Shown: piece by piece, positions 26,106 through 35,461 of the stretch | How positions within the stretch are numbered: position 1 is the first letter of the stretch | Layout: each line of letters opens with the position of its first letter | Source: JAGQSZ01 sp049647585 | GTDB taxonomy: Bacteria > Actinomycetota > Acidimicrobiia > Acidimicrobiales > Microtrichaceae | DNA length: 64,000 nt | NCBI GenBank assembly: GCA_049647585.1 | Contig: JBARXY010000016.1 | Location: 62,001 to 126,000, forward strand | Reading direction: 5' to 3' | Program-made: the position numbers and the translations under genes | The notes under the pieces: model-generated | Database searches by the model: none | Told to the model about the DNA's origin: nothing | What the model saw: the letters and a program-made list of their open reading frames with translations, nothing else

Positions 26106-27926
26106 TCAAACGGCCGCTACCGGAGACTCCGTCCCGTTCGATCCTTCGGCGTGGGTGAGCGAAACGAGCACGTCGCCGACACGCGGCGAGCGGGGATTGT
26201 CGGAGCAGATCAGGTGGAGATTCTTCTTCGGGTCGATGATGAACAGGGCGATCGAATCGGGGTGGACCACAGCATGTTCGGGAGCCCCGAACTGTTCGGT
26301 TATCGGCGTGGAAGCGGTACGCCATCCCGAGGCGATCCGTTCGGCCAGTCGTTCGTAGGTCGCGTCCTCGTCGAAGAGTGGCCTGCCGAACGCACCGGCG
26401 GGAGTTGCGGATCCCGAATCGTGCTCACGACGCGCCGGAATCAGTTGGAAGACCTTCTTGCGGCCAAGCGTCTCGGTTGCTCTCTGCGATGCCAGTGCGT
26501 TGATCTCGTCGCTCTTGGACATCGCCACGAAGCTCGATGCGGTATCCAATCCGGCCGCCTCCCAGGTTGCATCCGAGATGACTGATCCCCTGTGGGTTGC
26601 GAGGCCTGTCATCCGGGCCTTGCTCAGGTCGCCGGAATTGAGGTCTATCAAACGGGTCGGTACCGAGTTTCTCTCGAGTGCCGCGGCAAATGTCTGCGCG
26701 ACGTCATTCGCTCCGAGCACGATCACGGTGCGTTGCTCGGCCTCTATCAGCCCCAGCGAAACGCCGAGCGGTTTGCTCAGGAACCCGGACATCAGGACGG
26801 TCCCGGCGATGACGGTGAACACAACCGAGACGAATGCCTGTGAGTCTGACACCCCGGTCTCTGCCAATTTCAGTGCGAACACCGAGGCAACCGACGCAGC
26901 GACGATTCCCCTCGGCGCGGTCACGGCGAGAAACAGCCGCTCCTTGCCGTTGACCTTTGAACCGATGGTCGAAGCCAGTACGCCCAGAGGACGCACGACA
27001 ACGACCAGCGCCACGAGAAAGGCAAGATTTCGCCACTCCAGATCCACCAGGGTGTCGGTGGTTATGCGGGCCCCGAGCAGCAGGAAGAGACCCGAGATGA
27101 ACAGGATCCGCAGGGTCTCGTTGAACTCGAGAATCCTGTTCACCGGTACCCGACTCTGGGTCGCGAGTGCGATCCCCATCACGGTGACCGCCACCAGCCC
27201 GGATTCCTCGCGCAGTTCGTTGGCGACCGCGAAAGCGGCCAGAACCGACGCGAGCATCGTCAGATTCACCAGGTGATCGGGTACGACGAACCTGCCCAAC
27301 AGAAGGACCAGCAGTCCGGCAACCACCAGTCCTATGACTGTCCCCAGGCCCAGCGTCAGGAAGACCTGCCAGACGACGATACCGATGCTGCTGCCGGTGG
27401 AGACGAACAAGGCTTCGAAGACCAGGACCGTGAGGATCGCCCCGATCGGGTCGATCAGGGTCCCCTCCGACTCGAGGATCGCTCCCACTCGACCATGGAG
27501 TCCTATCGAACTGACGATTGGGCCCACCACCGTTGGTCCGGTCACCACCAGCACCGCCCCCAAGAGCAGGGCGACGTTCCAGTCGATCCCCAGGATAAAT
27601 CGCGCCGAGATCGAGATGCCTACGAGGCTGATGACCACCCCGACGGTCAGCAGCTTCCAGACGGTGCTGCCGGCCTCCCGGAGCCCCTTCGAGCCGAGCC
27701 CCAGTGAACCTTCGAAGAGAATGACTGCCACCGCCAGCGACACCCCAGGAAACAGGATGTCACCGAAGGTTTCGTCGGGATCCAACATGCCCGTCACAGG
27801 TCCCGCGATAAGCCCGATAGCCAGAAGGAAGACGATCGGCGGAATCTTCAACTTCCAACCCAGCCACTGCGCGGCCACTCCGGCCACCAGGACCGACGTC
27901 ATTACGACTACGAGATTCCCGCTCAT
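26106..27926 (-). CDS. CPA1-type Na+(K+)/H+ antiporter with C-terminal TrkA-like domain
   Basis: A 606-residue protein. The first ~385 residues carry 12-13 transmembrane segments typical of NhaP/CPA1 antiporters: GWKLKIPPIVFLLAIGLIAGP, LFEGSLGLGSKGLREAG, VTGPTVVGPIV, and the ion-binding ESEGTLIDPIGAIL (the ND-type motif region). Residues 390-510 form a Rossmann-like TrkA-N module (TVIVLGANDVAQTFAAALE), and the rest resembles a TrkA-C regulatory part. It likely exchanges cations for protons and may sense NAD(H) or nucleotide. AGGAT precedes the ATG. Confidence 0.88.
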   Translation of the reverse strand: MSGNLVVVMTSVLVAGVAAQWLGWKLKIPPIVFLLAIGLIAGPVTGMLDPDETFGDILFPGVSLAVAVILFEGSLGLGSKGLREAGSTVWKLLTVGVVISLVGISISARFILGIDWNVALLLGAVLVVTGPTVVGPIVSSIGLHGRVGAILESEGTLIDPIGAILTVLVFEALFVSTGSSIGIVVWQVFLTLGLGTVIGLVVAGLLVLLLGRFVVPDHLVNLTMLASVLAAFAVANELREESGLVAVTVMGIALATQSRVPVNRILEFNETLRILFISGLFLLLGARITTDTLVDLEWRNLAFLVALVVVVRPLGVLASTIGSKVNGKERLFLAVTAPRGIVAASVASVFALKLAETGVSDSQAFVSVVFTVIAGTVLMSGFLSKPLGVSLGLIEAEQRTVIVLGANDVAQTFAAALERNSVPTRLIDLNSGDLSKARMTGLATHRGSVISDATWEAAGLDTASSFVAMSKSDEINALASQRATETLGRKKVFQLIPARREHDSGSATPAGAFGRPLFDEDATYERLAERIASGWRTASTPITEQFGAPEHAVVHPDSIALFIIDPKKNLHLICSDNPRSPRVGDVLVSLTHAEGSNGTESPVAAV

Positions 27927-28009
27927 TGCAGCGTCATCCTGGAGATTCTTCCTTCAGACTTCGAACGTGACATGACGTAGTTCCTTTGGCGGTGACCGTA
28001 CTTGAAGGC

Positions 28010-30046
28010 TCATTCCATCTGGCGGAAGTGCCACCTTCTGGAGCTCTCGCTGCGTGGTTCGTCGCGGGCATCGAGATCTCCGATCCACCAGTTCGAGCGG
28101 TTCCCCGCGACCAGGGTGAGGCCGACGAGAACTCCGAGCGAGATTCCGATCATCGAAGTCAGAACAACCAGCAGTGTGTTGCCGCTGGTTGGATCGCCTT
28201 CGCCAAGTAGGAGCGACACACCCTTCAGCCCAAGTGCACCAGGAACGAGTATCCAGAACCCGGGCAGGAAGGTCACCAAGGTGCTCGGCCCCGAAGGTTG
28301 TCGCGACGCCAGAACTGCAATCGGCGTCATCGCCAGCGCCCCGAAGAACGCCGACAGTGCCGGTCCGAAGAACAGGGCGCCGATGACCTGCCCTGCGTAG
28401 GCGACGTACAGGACGCCCATGATCCACCAACGGGCCGAACTTGCGGCTCCGTTCAACCAGACGATGCCGACACCGAAGAGCGCGACACCGAGCCAGGGCG
28501 CGATCACCGCCAGGAATCCGCTGGCCGTCGAGGTTCGCACACCGTCACCAGCGCCGATCAACTGGACCCCGGCCGCCAGGCCCAGCGCCAACAGGACCAG
28601 TTGCATTCCACCGGATGCCACTCTCGACGCTCCCGAGACGATGTGGCCGGTGACGAGTTCGAGCACTCCCATGGTGAGCTTCGATCCGGGTAGTTCGGTC
28701 ACCAGCGGGGCGAGCAACAACGGGAACACGATCAGTCCACCGATCACGCGGGTGGCACCGAACACGACGATGGAACAGACAGCCGCAGCGATCAAGGGCC
28801 GGAATGGAAGGTAGGCGATGGATTCGACGCCCCGTGTGAAGACGATCACCCAGCCGATTGCCCCGCCGAGGAGCGCACCCAGCACGACCTCGCGCCACGT
28901 GCCGCCAAGGATAAGGATCAGGCCGACAGTCGAGATGACATGTCCTGACACCATGATCGCTGGCGAGTACGGGGGGTCCGACACCCTCAGGGTCCTCAAC
29001 GCCGCCAACGTTTCGGTGGCATCGAGGTGGCCGTGGACAACCTTGTGGACCAGTCGGGTCACCTCATCGATCTGATCGAGGCGGAGTGGAGAGGATCCTG
29101 CTCGGCCGACCTCGGTACGCACTCCGCCCTCATCCGGGATTGAGATGACCAGTGAATTGGGAAGGACCAACGTGCCCATTCCGACTATTCCGAAGGTCTT
29201 GGCAACCCTGTCCAACGTCGTTTCGACCTGGGGAACGGCGATGCCCGAGTCGATCAAGGCCTTGCCCAGTTCCAACAACAGAGCCAACGCCGTTCTGTGG
29301 TCGGTGAGGAATTCGGGAGTCTCGGGCTTCTCACGGCCCGCTGGCCAGATGCGCCGCCACGGTGGACGAACCGTTTGGAGCCCGCTCAGATTCTGACGTC
29401 GTAGATAGAAATATGCGGCCGCCCCGATTGCCAGGAAGGCGAGAACCGCCAGGGCAATCGACCCGAGCGGAATATTCGAACTTCTCACGTTCGCGGGCCG
29501 TCCCGGCGCACGCACGGGCGTCCCAGGGGAAACATCGGCTCCCGGTGGGTCCGAGTGCGGAATCGACGGCTCGGTCTCCCCGCCGGGTACTGCTCCGGGT
29601 CGGTCCGTTCCGGTGTCCGTCTGGCTGGTCGGAGGTGCCGTCTGAACGGTCGTCGACGTGCTGGTGCCGGACACCGTGGTCGTCGGTGCTGTGGAGGTCG
29701 ACTCGGGGATGCTCGACGGGGTGGACGTACTGCCCACAGCGGTGCTCGTCGACGGCGTCGATGGAGTTGAGGATGGAGTCGTCGAACTGGACCCACCGGG
29801 CGACGTCACGGTGGTGGTGTCGACCGGATCGGCGTCGCCTCCCTCTCTGACGGCAGTGGTGGTCGGCGATACCTGCCTGGGTGCGGCCGAGGATTCAGGG
29901 GCCGTGGCTGCAACTGCGATGGAGAACGAAACGGCGAGCACGACCAGGAAAGACCGGGATGCTGCCGACACTGCGCCCGCTTGTCGACGCGTCGGGTCCG
30001 GGCGTCTCCGCAAATGTCCCTCGGCGGAGGGGCGACGGAGCCTCAT
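28010..30046 (-). CDS. Threonine/serine exporter (ThrE family) with Ser/Thr-rich N-terminal head
   Basis: A 678-residue protein. The C-terminal ~430 residues match ThrE: the DUF1212 part begins near ALALLLELGKALIDSGIAVPQVE and carries GIVGMGTLVLPNSLVI, and ten transmembrane segments follow (AIMVSGHVISTVGLILILGGTW onward, PGFWILVPGALGLKG near the end). Corynebacterial ThrE exports threonine and serine and is about 489 residues long. Here an extra ~230 residues precede it: a signal-like hydrophobic segment (residues 31-50), about 120 residues of Ser/Thr/Pro-rich sequence, and one transmembrane segment (196-215). The head is probably outside the cell and may be glycosylated. No clear Shine-Dalgarno is seen. 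Confidence 0.85.
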   Translation of the reverse strand: MRLRRPSAEGHLRRRPDPTRRQAGAVSAASRSFLVVLAVSFSIAVAATAPESSAAPRQVSPTTTAVREGGDADPVDTTTVTSPGGSSSTTPSSTPSTPSTSTAVGSTSTPSSIPESTSTAPTTTVSGTSTSTTVQTAPPTSQTDTGTDRPGAVPGGETEPSIPHSDPPGADVSPGTPVRAPGRPANVRSSNIPLGSIALAVLAFLAIGAAAYFYLRRQNLSGLQTVRPPWRRIWPAGREKPETPEFLTDHRTALALLLELGKALIDSGIAVPQVETTLDRVAKTFGIVGMGTLVLPNSLVISIPDEGGVRTEVGRAGSSPLRLDQIDEVTRLVHKVVHGHLDATETLAALRTLRVSDPPYSPAIMVSGHVISTVGLILILGGTWREVVLGALLGGAIGWVIVFTRGVESIAYLPFRPLIAAAVCSIVVFGATRVIGGLIVFPLLLAPLVTELPGSKLTMGVLELVTGHIVSGASRVASGGMQLVLLALGLAAGVQLIGAGDGVRTSTASGFLAVIAPWLGVALFGVGIVWLNGAASSARWWIMGVLYVAYAGQVIGALFFGPALSAFFGALAMTPIAVLASRQPSGPSTLVTFLPGFWILVPGALGLKGVSLLLGEGDPTSGNTLLVVLTSMIGISLGVLVGLTLVAGNRSNWWIGDLDARDEPRSESSRRWHFRQME

Positions 30047-30124
30047 GTTTGAAGCTGGTGCGCGGATCTTGTTGTTGGGTCGAGAGGCATCACTACTCCT
30101 CCACGGTAGCTAGCCACGTCGAGG

Positions 30125-30142
30125 CAGTTCGAACTGTACGGT
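30125..30142 (+). promoter_or_regulatory. Palindrome abutting a -10 hexamer upstream of the mannosidase gene
   Basis: CAGTTCGAACTG is a perfect 12-bp palindrome (30125-30136), directly followed by TACGGT (30137-30142), a TAnnnT -10. Transcription would begin near 30149, leaving about 25 bases with a GAGAGG Shine-Dalgarno before the GTG at 30174. It is a good candidate for a repressor site. Confidence 0.5.
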
Positions 30143-30173
30143 TTCCGGCACACAGTTCAGAGAGGCCAGCTAC

Positions 30174-33100
30174 GTGTTCCAACAACGCCTGATCAGCGAA
30201 CGACGGCTCAAGCGCATCCGAGCGGAATTGATCAGGCCGAACATCTGGCGTCGCTCGTTACCCTTCGAGGTGGAGGCCTGGGCGGTTCCACCGGTCGAAG
30301 GACTCGCGTCCGACCCGGTTCCGGTCGTCGAGGCCCTTGCCGCCGACTACTCACCGCTCACCTCCGGGTCACCGTGGGGTGCACCCTGGGCCACCACGTG
30401 GTTCAAATTTCGAGCCGTCATCCCAGAGGAGTTTGCGGGTCGGCCTCTCGACGCCATCCTGAACCTGGGGTTCGGTGGTTCCGGACCAGGGTTCTCGGCG
30501 GAGGCCCTGATTTGGGCGGCGGGAGACGACGGCACCTGGATTCCGGACCGTGGGCTCCACCCGATGAACCACACCGTCCGGGTGACTGATTCTGCGGCGG
30601 CTGGCGAGGCGGTGGAGTTTCTGGTCGAGGCCGCGTCGAACCCGATGATGCTGAGCTTCGCGCCCGACCCGAACAGCGACGTTCAAACCGCCGGGACCGA
30701 CCCGATCTACAGACTCGGCACGTGCGTACTGGCTGTGGTCGAGACCGAATTGCAGGAGTTGGAGCGGGATTTCGCGTGCGTCAAGGGCTGGATGTCGGAG
30801 CTGGCGCCGAACGAACCGAGGGCGAACGAACTTCTCGTCGCCATCGAGCGGAGTATGGACGCGCTCGACCCACTCGATCCAACAGGGACCGCCTCGCAGG
30901 CCCGCGACGCGCTGGCGGCGGTGCTCGCAGTTCCCGCCGGCCAATCCGCACACCGGATTTCGGCGATCGGCCATGCACATATCGATTCCGCATGGCTCTG
31001 GCCGATACGCGAAACGATCAGGAAATGTGCCCGGACCTTCTCGAACGTTCTGCGGCTCATGGACGAGGAGCCTGACTTCCGCTTCGCGTGTTCACAGGCT
31101 GTCCAGTACGAATGGATGCGACAGCACTACCCGAGCATCTTCGACAAGATCCGCGATGCAGTCGGACGCGGCCAGTGGATACCGATCGGTGGCCAGTGGG
31201 TCGAAGCGGACGGCAACATCACCGGCGGCGAGTCCCATGTACGCCAGCTCCTCCACGGCCAGCGGTACTTCCGTGAACACTTCGGGGTCACCTGCAGCGA
31301 GGTGTGGATCCCGGACGTGTTCGGCTATCCCGCAGCACTCCCCCAGATCTTTCGACTGGGTGGAGCCGAAAGGTTCCTGACCCAGAAGCTCTCGTGGAAT
31401 CGAACCAACTCGTTTCCGCACCACACCTTCTGGTGGGAGGGCATCGACGGCAGCCGGGTGTACACGCACTTTCCGCCGGCCGACAACTACAACGCCGAGG
31501 TGACTCCCAGAGAGCTTGCCTACGCGGTCCACAACTTCAAGGAACACGGCCGCTCGACGCGATCGTTGATGCCCTTCGGTCACGGCGACGGCGGCGGTGG
31601 GCCCACCGCAGAGATGCTCGCCAGGTTGAAGCGCTCGAAGAACCTCGATGGCGCACCCCGGATCGAGATCGAATCACCCGAGCAGTTCTTCGACGCAGCC
31701 ATAGCCGAATATCCGGATCCTCCGGTCTGGGTCGGTGAGCTCTACTTCGAGACGCACCGCGGGTCCTACACGAGCCAAGCGCGCACCAAGGTCGGCAATC
31801 GGCGGGCAGAGGCCGCGCTGCGTGAGGTCGAACTCTGGTCGGTTGCCGCTTTTGGTGGTTCCGAGTCGGAGGGTTACCCGCTGTCGGAGCTCGATGAGCT
31901 CTGGAAGTCGGTTCTTCTTCATCAGTTCCACGACATCCTCCCTGGTACGTCCATCGGCTGGGTGCACCGCGAGGCGGAAGCGACACATGCCGATGTGCTG
32001 GCACGCCTGGCGGTGCTCAAGGACCGGGCGCTGGCCGGACTAACTGCTGAGGCCGACGGACCGTTCGTGGTCAACAGCGCGCCGTTCGGGCGCGACGAGG
32101 TCATCGCTGTCGAGCGCAATTTGGTCCCTGTAGGAGGGCAGTCCCAAACCCAGGTCCTTGCCGACGGCACCGCTGCGATGCGGATCGCAGCCGAGCCCTT
32201 GGGCCTTGCACCGCTCATGCCCCTCGGAGCTGTCGGTGCGGTGCGAGGAACCGAACGAAGCTTGGAGAACGACATCCTGTCGGTCCACTTCGATGACGGC
32301 GGATCGGTCGTCTCGATGGTCCACCTTCCAACCGGACGCGAAATCGTTGCGCCAGGTGAGCGGGCAAACCGTTGGCAGCTCCACCACGACCTGCCCCTCG
32401 AATACGACGCCTGGGACATCGAGGAGTACTACCGGAACCGCGTCGAAAACCTGGACACGGTTGAGTCGATCACGCTCGATGACGGCGGGCCGCTAGTTGC
32501 CAGACTGCGAGTCCAGCGGACCTTCCGTAGCTCCACGCTCGTCGAGGTGTTCGAGTTGCGTTCCGGATCGGCCCGACTCGATGTGAAAGTCGAACTCGAT
32601 TGGCAGGAGCGTGACCACCTGCTCAAGGTTTCGTGGCCCCTGGATCTGTCGGCCAGCGAAGTGACCCGTGACATCCAATACGGCCACATCACCACTCCGA
32701 TCCACACCAACACCACGTGGGACGTAGCCCGATTCGAGTTCTGCGCCCACAAGTGGGTCGACCTGAATGAGGGTGATTTCGGAGTGGCTCTTCTGAACGA
32801 CGGACGATACGGCCACGACGCGACCCGAACACGCTCCGGCGACGGGTCCTCCAGCACGACCCTGCGACTGAGTGTCGTAAAGGGGGCGAGGTTCCCCGAC
32901 CCGAAGGCCGACGTCGGCGAGCACCGCTTCACCTACTCGGTCATGGCCCACCACGGCGCCAATCGTCAAGACGTAATCGCCGAGAGCTACAAGCTGAACA
33001 TGCCGGTAACGATCTTCGAGTCCGGGCCCTCGGATCGGGACACCACTGATCCGGCTGTTGACGAGGCTGATTGGAGCGGTGGCGTTGGAACAGGGCTCGA

Positions 33101-33413
33101 TCCGGTGGTCTCGACCAACGGTGGACCGGCAATCGTCGAGGTCGTGAAAGCCGCAGAAGACGGGTCGGGCGACCTGATCCTGCGCGTCTGGGAGGGCCTC
33201 GGCAATCGGAGCACCACGAAACTGCAGTTTCGGTTCCCCCTGAGGTCGGCTCGACTGACGGACGCACTCGAAGACGGCGAGCCGCCGCTTCCTGCCCCGA
33301 CTCTCGAACACCCGACTCTCGAACACCTGTCACCCGACACCGTGATCCTGGCGCTTCGGCCGTTCCAGATCGCGACGATCCGGGTCTCACGGGCTGACGG
33401 TCAGATCGAATAG
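30174..33413 (+). CDS. GH38 alpha-mannosidase
   Basis: A 1079-residue protein, the usual size for bacterial GH38 enzymes, which hydrolyse alpha-mannosides. The zinc-binding H269-x-D271 lies in IGHAHIDSAWLW. The catalytic nucleophile is D381 in EVWIPDVFGYPAALPQ. A later zinc His is expected in LMPFGHGDGGGGPT. N-terminal (residues 1-250) and C-terminal beta-sandwich domains surround the catalytic barrel and the three-helix middle domain. No signal peptide is seen, so it acts in the cytosol on imported or endogenous mannosides. GTG start with GAGAGG upstream. A 15-bp duplication (33297-33326) repeats PTLEH near the end. Confidence 0.93.
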   Translation: MFQQRLISERRLKRIRAELIRPNIWRRSLPFEVEAWAVPPVEGLASDPVPVVEALAADYSPLTSGSPWGAPWATTWFKFRAVIPEEFAGRPLDAILNLGFGGSGPGFSAEALIWAAGDDGTWIPDRGLHPMNHTVRVTDSAAAGEAVEFLVEAASNPMMLSFAPDPNSDVQTAGTDPIYRLGTCVLAVVETELQELERDFACVKGWMSELAPNEPRANELLVAIERSMDALDPLDPTGTASQARDALAAVLAVPAGQSAHRISAIGHAHIDSAWLWPIRETIRKCARTFSNVLRLMDEEPDFRFACSQAVQYEWMRQHYPSIFDKIRDAVGRGQWIPIGGQWVEADGNITGGESHVRQLLHGQRYFREHFGVTCSEVWIPDVFGYPAALPQIFRLGGAERFLTQKLSWNRTNSFPHHTFWWEGIDGSRVYTHFPPADNYNAEVTPRELAYAVHNFKEHGRSTRSLMPFGHGDGGGGPTAEMLARLKRSKNLDGAPRIEIESPEQFFDAAIAEYPDPPVWVGELYFETHRGSYTSQARTKVGNRRAEAALREVELWSVAAFGGSESEGYPLSELDELWKSVLLHQFHDILPGTSIGWVHREAEATHADVLARLAVLKDRALAGLTAEADGPFVVNSAPFGRDEVIAVERNLVPVGGQSQTQVLADGTAAMRIAAEPLGLAPLMPLGAVGAVRGTERSLENDILSVHFDDGGSVVSMVHLPTGREIVAPGERANRWQLHHDLPLEYDAWDIEEYYRNRVENLDTVESITLDDGGPLVARLRVQRTFRSSTLVEVFELRSGSARLDVKVELDWQERDHLLKVSWPLDLSASEVTRDIQYGHITTPIHTNTTWDVARFEFCAHKWVDLNEGDFGVALLNDGRYGHDATRTRSGDGSSSTTLRLSVVKGARFPDPKADVGEHRFTYSVMAHHGANRQDVIAESYKLNMPVTIFESGPSDRDTTDPAVDEADWSGGVGTGLDPVVSTNGGPAIVEVVKAAEDGSGDLILRVWEGLGNRSTTKLQFRFPLRSARLTDALEDGEPPLPAPTLEHPTLEHLSPDTVILALRPFQIATIRVSRADGQIE

Positions 33414-33901
33414 GTACCGACAACCCGGGCCTGTTCGATGATGTGTCCGTCCATCGCGGCGAGGATGGAAGCCCGGTCCGGTGGAGGGTCGTGGACCAAG
33501 GTCGTGTCCAGCGCGAAAAGATGGAAGAAGTAGTGGTGCACGCCATGACCCGGAGGCGGGGCCGGGCCCATATAGGCCGCGTCGCCCATTGAGTTGACGC
33601 CAGCCGTGTATGTCGTGTCTGTTCGACCGCCGATACATGTGGCTGATGGGTCGATCCCGACTGCAACCCAGTGGGTGAAGCCGTCAACCAGTGGGGCATC
33701 AGGGTCGTGCATGACCAAAGCGAGCTCTCGGGTGCCGTCGGGAACGTCGGACCAACGCAGTTCCGGTACGTGGTTCGCACCTCCCTTCGTGAACTCCTCG
33801 GGTATCGGCCCTCCGCTATCGAAGTCCGGCGAAACGATCGTCATGGCACCAAGATTGAGTTCTGGCAAGGTCTGCCCTTTCTCTGGCTTCCGATTGCACA
33901 T
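33401..33901 (-). CDS. YbhB/YbcL (PEBP, Raf kinase inhibitor-like) family protein
   Basis: A 166-residue protein of the phosphatidylethanolamine-binding fold. It shows IPEEFTKGGANHVPELRWSDVP, LALVMHDPDAPLVDGFTHWV and the ligand-site segment GPAPPPGHGVHHYFFHLFALD, all hallmarks. Bacterial members have no established role. The ATG at 33901 has GGGAGG eight bases upstream; that element is part of a 15-bp duplication, so the gene carries two copies of its ribosome-binding site. The 3' end overlaps the mannosidase end by 13 bases (convergent). Confidence 0.88.
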   Translation of the reverse strand: MCNRKPEKGQTLPELNLGAMTIVSPDFDSGGPIPEEFTKGGANHVPELRWSDVPDGTRELALVMHDPDAPLVDGFTHWVAVGIDPSATCIGGRTDTTYTAGVNSMGDAAYMGPAPPPGHGVHHYFFHLFALDTTLVHDPPPDRASILAAMDGHIIEQARVVGTYSI

Positions 33902-33902
33902 A

Positions 33903-33932
33903 TCCAATCCCTCCCAGTCCAATCCCTCCCGG
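33903..33932. repeat. 15-bp tandem duplication containing a ribosome-binding site
   Basis: TCCAATCCCTCCCAG followed by TCCAATCCCTCCCGG. On the minus strand each copy supplies GGGAGGGATTGGA just upstream of the PEBP start. Confidence 0.85.
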
Positions 33933-33997
33933 GGAGTGTGAACCACAACCGCAACACTCCACGGTTGCTACACCCCGCGTCCGGGTAGGTGTGCCGT

Positions 33998-34189
33998 ATG
34001 GACGAACCAGAGGATCCTGGACGAGCAAGAGACGAGCGCAAGGACCTTCCGCCGGGCGCAGGCACAAAGGGCGATGACGACGACATCTCCGGAAACGCCG
34101 GTAGGACCAAGCCCTTTGAGGATGGAGAGGCCGGAGGAAAGCTCGCTCCGGGCGGTGACAACCCTCCTCCAGAGGCACCATCTGACTGA
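33998..34189 (+). CDS. Possible small acidic disordered protein
   Basis: A 63-residue open frame (MDEPEDPGRARDERKDL onward), rich in Asp, Glu, Gly and Pro, with no hydrophobic core. TAGGTG lies six bases before the ATG, a weak fit to a leaderless -10 (the last base is G). No family is recognised. The length and composition are compatible with a real small protein or with chance; it fills an otherwise empty 370-bp space between the PEBP and MFS genes. Confidence 0.4.
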   Translation: MDEPEDPGRARDERKDLPPGAGTKGDDDDISGNAGRTKPFEDGEAGGKLAPGGDNPPPEAPSD

Positions 34190-34276
34190 GACGGAGACTC
34201 TCTCGGTGCGCACGATTTTCATAATCGGGTGCCGGGAAGCCAGCCTTTGCCGGTGCAGAGCGGCCACCGACAGCCG

Positions 34277-35461
34277 ATGAGTCGGCGCCTGACGGTCGTC
34301 ATGGCTGTCGCATCAGGACTGGTCGTCGCAAACAGCTATTACGCGCAGCCGATCGTCGAGTCCATTTCCAGGGGACTCGACGCCTCGAGCACCCAGGTCG
34401 GACTCGTCGTAACTGCGAGTCAGATCGGCTATGCAGTGGGCCTTGCATTTCTGGTTCCGCTTGGCGATCTGTTGGACCGGCGAAAGCTGCTGTCGGTGTT
34501 GCTCGTCGTGACCGCAGTGGGCCTGGCCGCCATGGCGCTCACTCCGAACTGGCAGATTTTGGGCATCGCGACGCTGCTTGTCGGAATCACCTCGGTGGTT
34601 GGTCAGATTCTGGTGCCGATGGCTGCGAGTCTGGCCGAACCCGACGAACAGGGAAAGGTCATCGGCGACGTCATGACCGGACTACTCCTGGGCATTCTGT
34701 TGTCACGGGTCTTGTCCGGTGTCATCGCCGACCTCACCGGTTGGCGCTCGGTGTTCTGGGTGGCAACGGCGTTGATGATCCTGACGGCAATCCTGTTGCA
34801 GCGAGAACTTCCCGTTGTGCCTGCAACGACCGAGCTGTCGTACAAGTCGCTTCTGATGTCGGTCATCAACCTGGTTCGAGAAGAGCCGGTGCTACGGCTC
34901 CGGATGGCCTACGGAGGGCTGACCTTCGCTTCTTTCGGGGCCCTCTGGACGAGCATCGGCTTTCTGTTGGCCGGACCCGAGTACGGGTGGTCCGATGCTG
35001 CGATCGGCCTCTTCACCCTGCTGGGTGTCGCAGGTGTCCTAGCAGCGCGAATCGCCGGAGTGATGGCTGACCGTGGGTATGCGCAACGACAAACAGGGCC
35101 GTTCATTGCGATAACGGCGGCCAGTTTCGCGGTGATGGGAGTGGGCAGGAACAGCGCGATCGCGTTGGGAGTTGGGGTAGCTGCACTGGAGTTGGGCATC
35201 CAGGGGACGCACATAACGAACCAGAGCCTGTTCTACCCGCTCAGACCCGACGCGAGGAGCAGGCTCAACACCGCCTATATGACCGCATACTTCGCTGCTG
35301 GGTCGGCGGGCAGCGCTCTGTCCGCCATCGTCTACTCACAGGCGGGGTGGACCGGTGTTTGCCTCCTGGGAGCGGCGTTCCCCATTGTCGGGCTTGTTCT
35401 CTGGGGAGCCGAGACAGCATCGACGGTCAGCGGAGGTGGTCTTCGAGAAAGCCGGCCATGA
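34277..35461 (+). CDS. Major facilitator superfamily transporter (DHA1-like exporter)
   Basis: A 394-residue protein with 12 hydrophobic segments. SGLVVANSYYAQPIVESI after the first helix start and PLGDLLDRRKLLSVLLV in the loop 2-3 are typical of a DHA1-like exporter group. A second cytosolic loop reads VMADRGYAQRQTGP. It probably exports small hydrophobic compounds or sugars; the substrate is unknown. The ATG at 34277 places the first helix properly, although an in-frame GTG at 34229 is possible. The 3' end overlaps the convergent hydrolase gene by 35 bases. Confidence 0.85.
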   Translation: MSRRLTVVMAVASGLVVANSYYAQPIVESISRGLDASSTQVGLVVTASQIGYAVGLAFLVPLGDLLDRRKLLSVLLVVTAVGLAAMALTPNWQILGIATLLVGITSVVGQILVPMAASLAEPDEQGKVIGDVMTGLLLGILLSRVLSGVIADLTGWRSVFWVATALMILTAILLQRELPVVPATTELSYKSLLMSVINLVREEPVLRLRMAYGGLTFASFGALWTSIGFLLAGPEYGWSDAAIGLFTLLGVAGVLAARIAGVMADRGYAQRQTGPFIAITAASFAVMGVGRNSAIALGVGVAALELGIQGTHITNQSLFYPLRPDARSRLNTAYMTAYFAAGSAGSALSAIVYSQAGWTGVCLLGAAFPIVGLVLWGAETASTVSGGGLRESRP

